From contig JAUNAE010000043.1 in assembly GCA_030527765.1 (NCBI GenBank), positions 1 through 5,400 on the forward strand: a DNA stretch of 5,400 nucleotides, in the 5' to 3' direction. This DNA comes from Eubacteriales bacterium. GTDB lineage: Bacteria; Bacillota_A; Clostridia; Lachnospirales; Lachnospiraceae. Position 1 is the stretch's first letter; each line of letters opens with the position of its first letter. Below are positions 3,082 through 5,400 of the stretch, piece after piece. Under the pieces are notes generated by a model. The model was not told the origin of the DNA and ran no database searches. It saw only the letters and a program-made list of their open reading frames with translations. A program made the translations under genes and the position numbers.

Positions 3082-3840
3082 ATGGGAACAAAGAGAAAAA
3101 AGTACTCCTTCAGAGGCGGAGAAATCATAGAAATAGAAGATTATCATGATGGGAAGTATGGAGCCCCGGGTAAAAAGAGAGAAGCAAAGAAAAAGCTGAC
3201 GGAAGAACAGATGAGAGAGATCAATGCCAGGAACAAGGCAAAGAGATGTCGGCACCGATTGCTGGAATATTTTACCCAAGGAGATATCTGGGCAACATGG
3301 ACATATCGGGTACCGGAGAGGCCGGAGGATATGAAGACTGCTCTGAAAGATTTTCAGGATGCAATGAGAATTGTACGAAGGGAATACAAGAAGAGGGGAC
3401 AGGAGCTCCGATGGATCCGGAATATAGAAAGAGGAACCAAGGGAGCATGGCACATACATCTGGTGATAAATGAGATCGGAGACACGGCCTCAATTATCAC
3501 AAAAGCATGGAAGAAGGGCGGAACATGGCTTACAGAAATCAGAAATTCCAAATTTGCGGAAGAAGATTTCTCACAGTTGGCCAACTATCTGACGAAAGAT
3601 GAGCATACCAGAGAGAAGAAAAAGGATGGATCAGAGTCAAAACCGCGGTTATCCGTTGCCAATTACAGATGCAGCAGGAATATGCCTCTTCCGGAACCAA
3701 AGACAAGGGTCCTGAAGCACTGGAAGACGGAGATCAAACCATGGAAGGGATATTATATTGCAAAGCAGTATGAAGGAATCTCACCTCTTGGCTTCAGGTA
3801 TCGTTCCTACACGATGATCAAGCTGGCCAGGAGGATTTAA
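3082..3840 (+). CDS. HUH-type rolling-circle replication initiator-like protein
   Basis: This 252-aa protein has a basic N-terminal extension (1-60). WATWTYR (70-76) resembles motif 1 of rolling-circle initiators. WHIHLVIN (123-130) is the metal-binding His-x-His motif, and NYLTKD (168-173) carries a YxxK tyrosine motif with Y169 as likely nucleophile. Spacing and order fit the small Rep class that nicks one strand, stays bound to the 5' end and primes replication from the free 3' OH. No helicase domain is fused. Similar proteins occur in Clostridia prophages and plasmids; a relaxase role is less likely given the size and single tyrosine. ATG 3082 has AAGGA (3066-3070) eleven bases upstream, a weak site that suits a limited initiator. 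Its stop abuts the next ATG. The leader carries the antisense RNA and a hairpin. Confidence 0.75.
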   Translation: MGTKRKKYSFRGGEIIEIEDYHDGKYGAPGKKREAKKKLTEEQMREINARNKAKRCRHRLLEYFTQGDIWATWTYRVPERPEDMKTALKDFQDAMRIVRREYKKRGQELRWIRNIERGTKGAWHIHLVINEIGDTASIITKAWKKGGTWLTEIRNSKFAEEDFSQLANYLTKDEHTREKKKDGSESKPRLSVANYRCSRNMPLPEPKTRVLKHWKTEIKPWKGYYIAKQYEGISPLGFRYRSYTMIKLARRI

Positions 3841-4362
3841 ATGGCAGAATCGAACAAAAAACAAACACAGCTGTATGAATGCTTCGGAGAGATGGATTCT
3901 TTTGAAGAAATTAATGAACTGGCAGAGAATCTGCTGAATGAAGGAGATAACGAGAGCATTTATAAGATGGCCGAAGAAAACGGCATTGATAGAGAATATG
4001 TGGATATGTATGTGGAAGGAGAGACACTGTTTCTCTGCGAAGCTGATATGGCAGCAATGGGAAAGCTGACAGTGGAAGTGGGACAGGTGAAGCTTTCCGG
4101 AATCTTCGAGGACTGGTTGGAGTATATTCGAACAGAGTGTTTGGAATCTCCGGAAATGGCTATTGCGGTCCGGAGAAGAGGAAAGAGCCTCAAGGGATGC
4201 CTTGCGAAATTGCTGAAATGGAGTTTTGGACATCAGGTGGAAGTAGACAAAGCGATATTATCAGCTGCAAAAGTGACAGCGAGCCGTGTAACTCTTGGAA
4301 TCCCGAATATGGGAACTGCAAAGAAGATTATCAGAAAATACTATCTGGAGGATAAGGCATGA
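3841..4362 (+). CDS. PcfK-like / AcrIIA9-family-like protein
   Basis: This 173-aa protein has an acidic N-terminal part (1-65, with NGIDREYVDMYVEGE) and a C-terminal core. The core contains SPEMAIAVRRRGKSLKGCLAKLLKW (103-127) and ends KKIIRKYYLED (161-171), a layout I recall from PcfK-like proteins. PcfK was named on conjugative plasmid pCF10. Some members of this family are annotated as Cas9 inhibitors (AcrIIA9), so an anti-CRISPR role is possible, but the family also sits in replication or transfer modules and most members are untested. It is intact, starts directly after the rep stop with AGGAGG six bases upstream, and overlaps the next ATG by four bases (ATGA). Co-translation with the PcfJ-like gene supports the assignment. 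The family call is from memory of motifs, not a search. Confidence 0.6.
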   Translation: MAESNKKQTQLYECFGEMDSFEEINELAENLLNEGDNESIYKMAEENGIDREYVDMYVEGETLFLCEADMAAMGKLTVEVGQVKLSGIFEDWLEYIRTECLESPEMAIAVRRRGKSLKGCLAKLLKWSFGHQVEVDKAILSAAKVTASRVTLGIPNMGTAKKIIRKYYLEDKA

Positions 4363-5400
4363 ATCGAACAGAAATACTGAGAAGTCTTCCGGAGCCAAGA
4401 GAACCGGAAACAGTAAGCTTTGGACAGGTGGTAGCTGTCAGTAACATCTTCTTTGTAGGCGGGATAGACATTCTGTGCATTGATTTGTTTTACAGAGGCG
4501 AACTGGGTGTTCGGTATCTCTCAGATCGCAAGACCAGAAATGTATGGGATGCCAGGACGAATCGATGGTCAACAGTTAAATTAGAGAATGCTGCACTGAA
4601 AATGCAAGAGAATAGGACGAACAATCCTTACTCCTACTATTATGCAGGCCATGAGACTTACGTGTGGGATACAGGGAAGGACGAGGAAAGAACAGAAGAA
4701 TATCTGCGTCAGAATATCTATTACTGGGAAGAAAGCATGGACGCAAGAAAGAGAGTTCAGGCAGAACAAAGAAAGCAGAACCGACTCAATGAAAAGATGG
4801 ATGTTGTGCCGGCAATTCCGGAAGGAGTGGAGAAGTGGATCCTGGATATGCTCATTCCTGAGAACTATCTGTTCGTTCATAGGGATGAAAATGCCTGCAG
4901 TTGTACATCTTGTGGCGGACTAAGTGTTCCGGATCCGAAGTGGAAGAACCGGCAGCAGGGGTCATGCCCAGTATGCGGAAACAAAGCAATGGTGTGGATC
5001 GGCAAAGCAAAGGCCAATGAAAAGAAAAATATCATCGTGCTGCAGTCCTACAAGGATTATTACGAAGATAAAAAGCTGAATGTAAAGGTCGAGAAAGAAA
5101 TGTGGGCAGAAAGACAGTTCACAGCAGAAGTGTTCTGGCCATGGGGCGATAAAAAGTACGTGAATTGCTATGAGCAGCTTCGTGCTTTGATTCCAAAAGG
5201 CAAGACATATGGAGACTTATTCTTTGGAATCCATGATAATGCAGAGGAGTTTGAACAGGAATTCAGTGAAAAGAATGTAAGAAATCAGCAATTCAGAGAA
5301 TCCTATCTATATCCGGGTAATCTGCAGGAGATGCTTCCCTATGGGCATCTGGAGCATAGCGGAATGAGAGAACTGGCAGAAGCAGGACAGAGATTCAATG
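4359..5400 (+). CDS. PcfJ-like zinc-ribbon protein, 3' end outside the window
   Basis: 347 residues are visible and the frame is still open at the right edge. A beta-rich N-terminal part (18-75: VVAVSNIFFVGGIDILCIDLFYRGELG, shown up to its Gly-rich middle only here as key strands) is followed by a charged helix (122-148, WEESMDARKRVQAEQRK). Then comes a zinc ribbon with C182-x2-C185 and C203-x2-C206 (CPVCG). The remaining part (225-347) mixes strands and acidic helices. The layout and the neighbouring PcfK-like gene fit PcfJ-like proteins of Clostridia mobile elements, usually several hundred residues long with the defining domain further C-terminal, so that domain is not yet seen. A four-Cys ribbon suggests nucleic-acid or protein binding. 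The biochemical role of PcfJ is not established. The start at 4359 overlaps the previous TGA; there is no strong SD, as expected for coupling. Confidence 0.6.
   Translation, partial: MNRTEILRSLPEPREPETVSFGQVVAVSNIFFVGGIDILCIDLFYRGELGVRYLSDRKTRNVWDARTNRWSTVKLENAALKMQENRTNNPYSYYYAGHETYVWDTGKDEERTEEYLRQNIYYWEESMDARKRVQAEQRKQNRLNEKMDVVPAIPEGVEKWILDMLIPENYLFVHRDENACSCTSCGGLSVPDPKWKNRQQGSCPVCGNKAMVWIGKAKANEKKNIIVLQSYKDYYEDKKLNVKVEKEMWAERQFTAEVFWPWGDKKYVNCYEQLRALIPKGKTYGDLFFGIHDNAEEFEQEFSEKNVRNQQFRESYLYPGNLQEMLPYGHLEHSGMRELAEAGQRFN

Noticed and set aside
2875..3459. Leftward 194-codon frame
   Set aside because: It is antisense to the HUH-type gene, Ser/Cys/Leu-rich as expected of a shadow of purine-rich codons, with no SD, and it runs through the antisense promoter and terminator.
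3781..4233. Leftward 150-codon frame
   Set aside because: It is a shadow of the PcfK-like gene, with no ribosome site and no recognisable motif.
1..5400. CRISPR array
   Set aside because: No regularly spaced direct repeats were seen anywhere in the window.

Overview
The window looks like the early/replication region of a mobile element (prophage, phage-plasmid or integrative element) of a Gram-positive Clostridia host, probably Lachnospiraceae-like. The reasons are strong GGAGG Shine-Dalgarno (SD) sites before almost every gene, purine-rich coding strands, many tiny closely packed genes, an XRE-type regulator at the left edge, a DUF3789-like mini membrane protein, and a rep (HUH) - PcfK/AcrIIA9-like - PcfJ-like gene order. 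The genus cannot be told from the sequence, and no integrase, capsid or transfer gene is visible to decide the element type.

Layout. 1-350: a promoter and a GTG-started Cro/XRE-like regulator, flanked on both sides by the same 17-bp palindrome (76-92 and 330-346), so probably autoregulated. A weak divergent promoter at the left edge suggests a leftward gene, perhaps the partner repressor, outside the window. 361-1889: four small rightward hypothetical genes (361, 946, 1171, 1677), the last two being paralogues, interrupted by two diverged copies of a ~210-nt element (681-890 and 1420-1631). Each copy carries a leftward 44-aa gene with a candidate promoter and an SD locked in a 25-nt hairpin. 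Each also has terminal inverted repeats that keep pairing through compensating base changes. I regard this duplicated structured mini-gene as the most novel system here.

1886-2929: a translationally coupled run of an HTH protein, a two-helix membrane protein and a DUF3789-like peptide. Then comes a 60-nt tRNA-like four-helix RNA with a canonical T arm but no anticodon loop, followed by a small 56-aa protein. 2928-3081: a control region before the replication gene. It holds a leftward promoter (TTGACA, 17 nt, TACTAT) and a leftward intrinsic terminator that together define a ~52-nt RNA antisense to the rep leader, plus an 8-bp G/C-rich hairpin that could be an origin or a leader structure.

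3082-5400: a HUH-type replication initiator-like protein, a PcfK/AcrIIA9-like protein (candidate Cas9 inhibitor by family) and a zinc-ribbon PcfJ-like protein that runs off the right end. These three are tightly spaced or overlapping and form one operon. Overall, a repressible early operon seems to feed a replication module whose initiator level may be tuned by an antisense RNA, with two leftward structured mini-genes embedded against the flow of transcription. All functions are read from motifs and gene order only; nothing was searched or folded by program.
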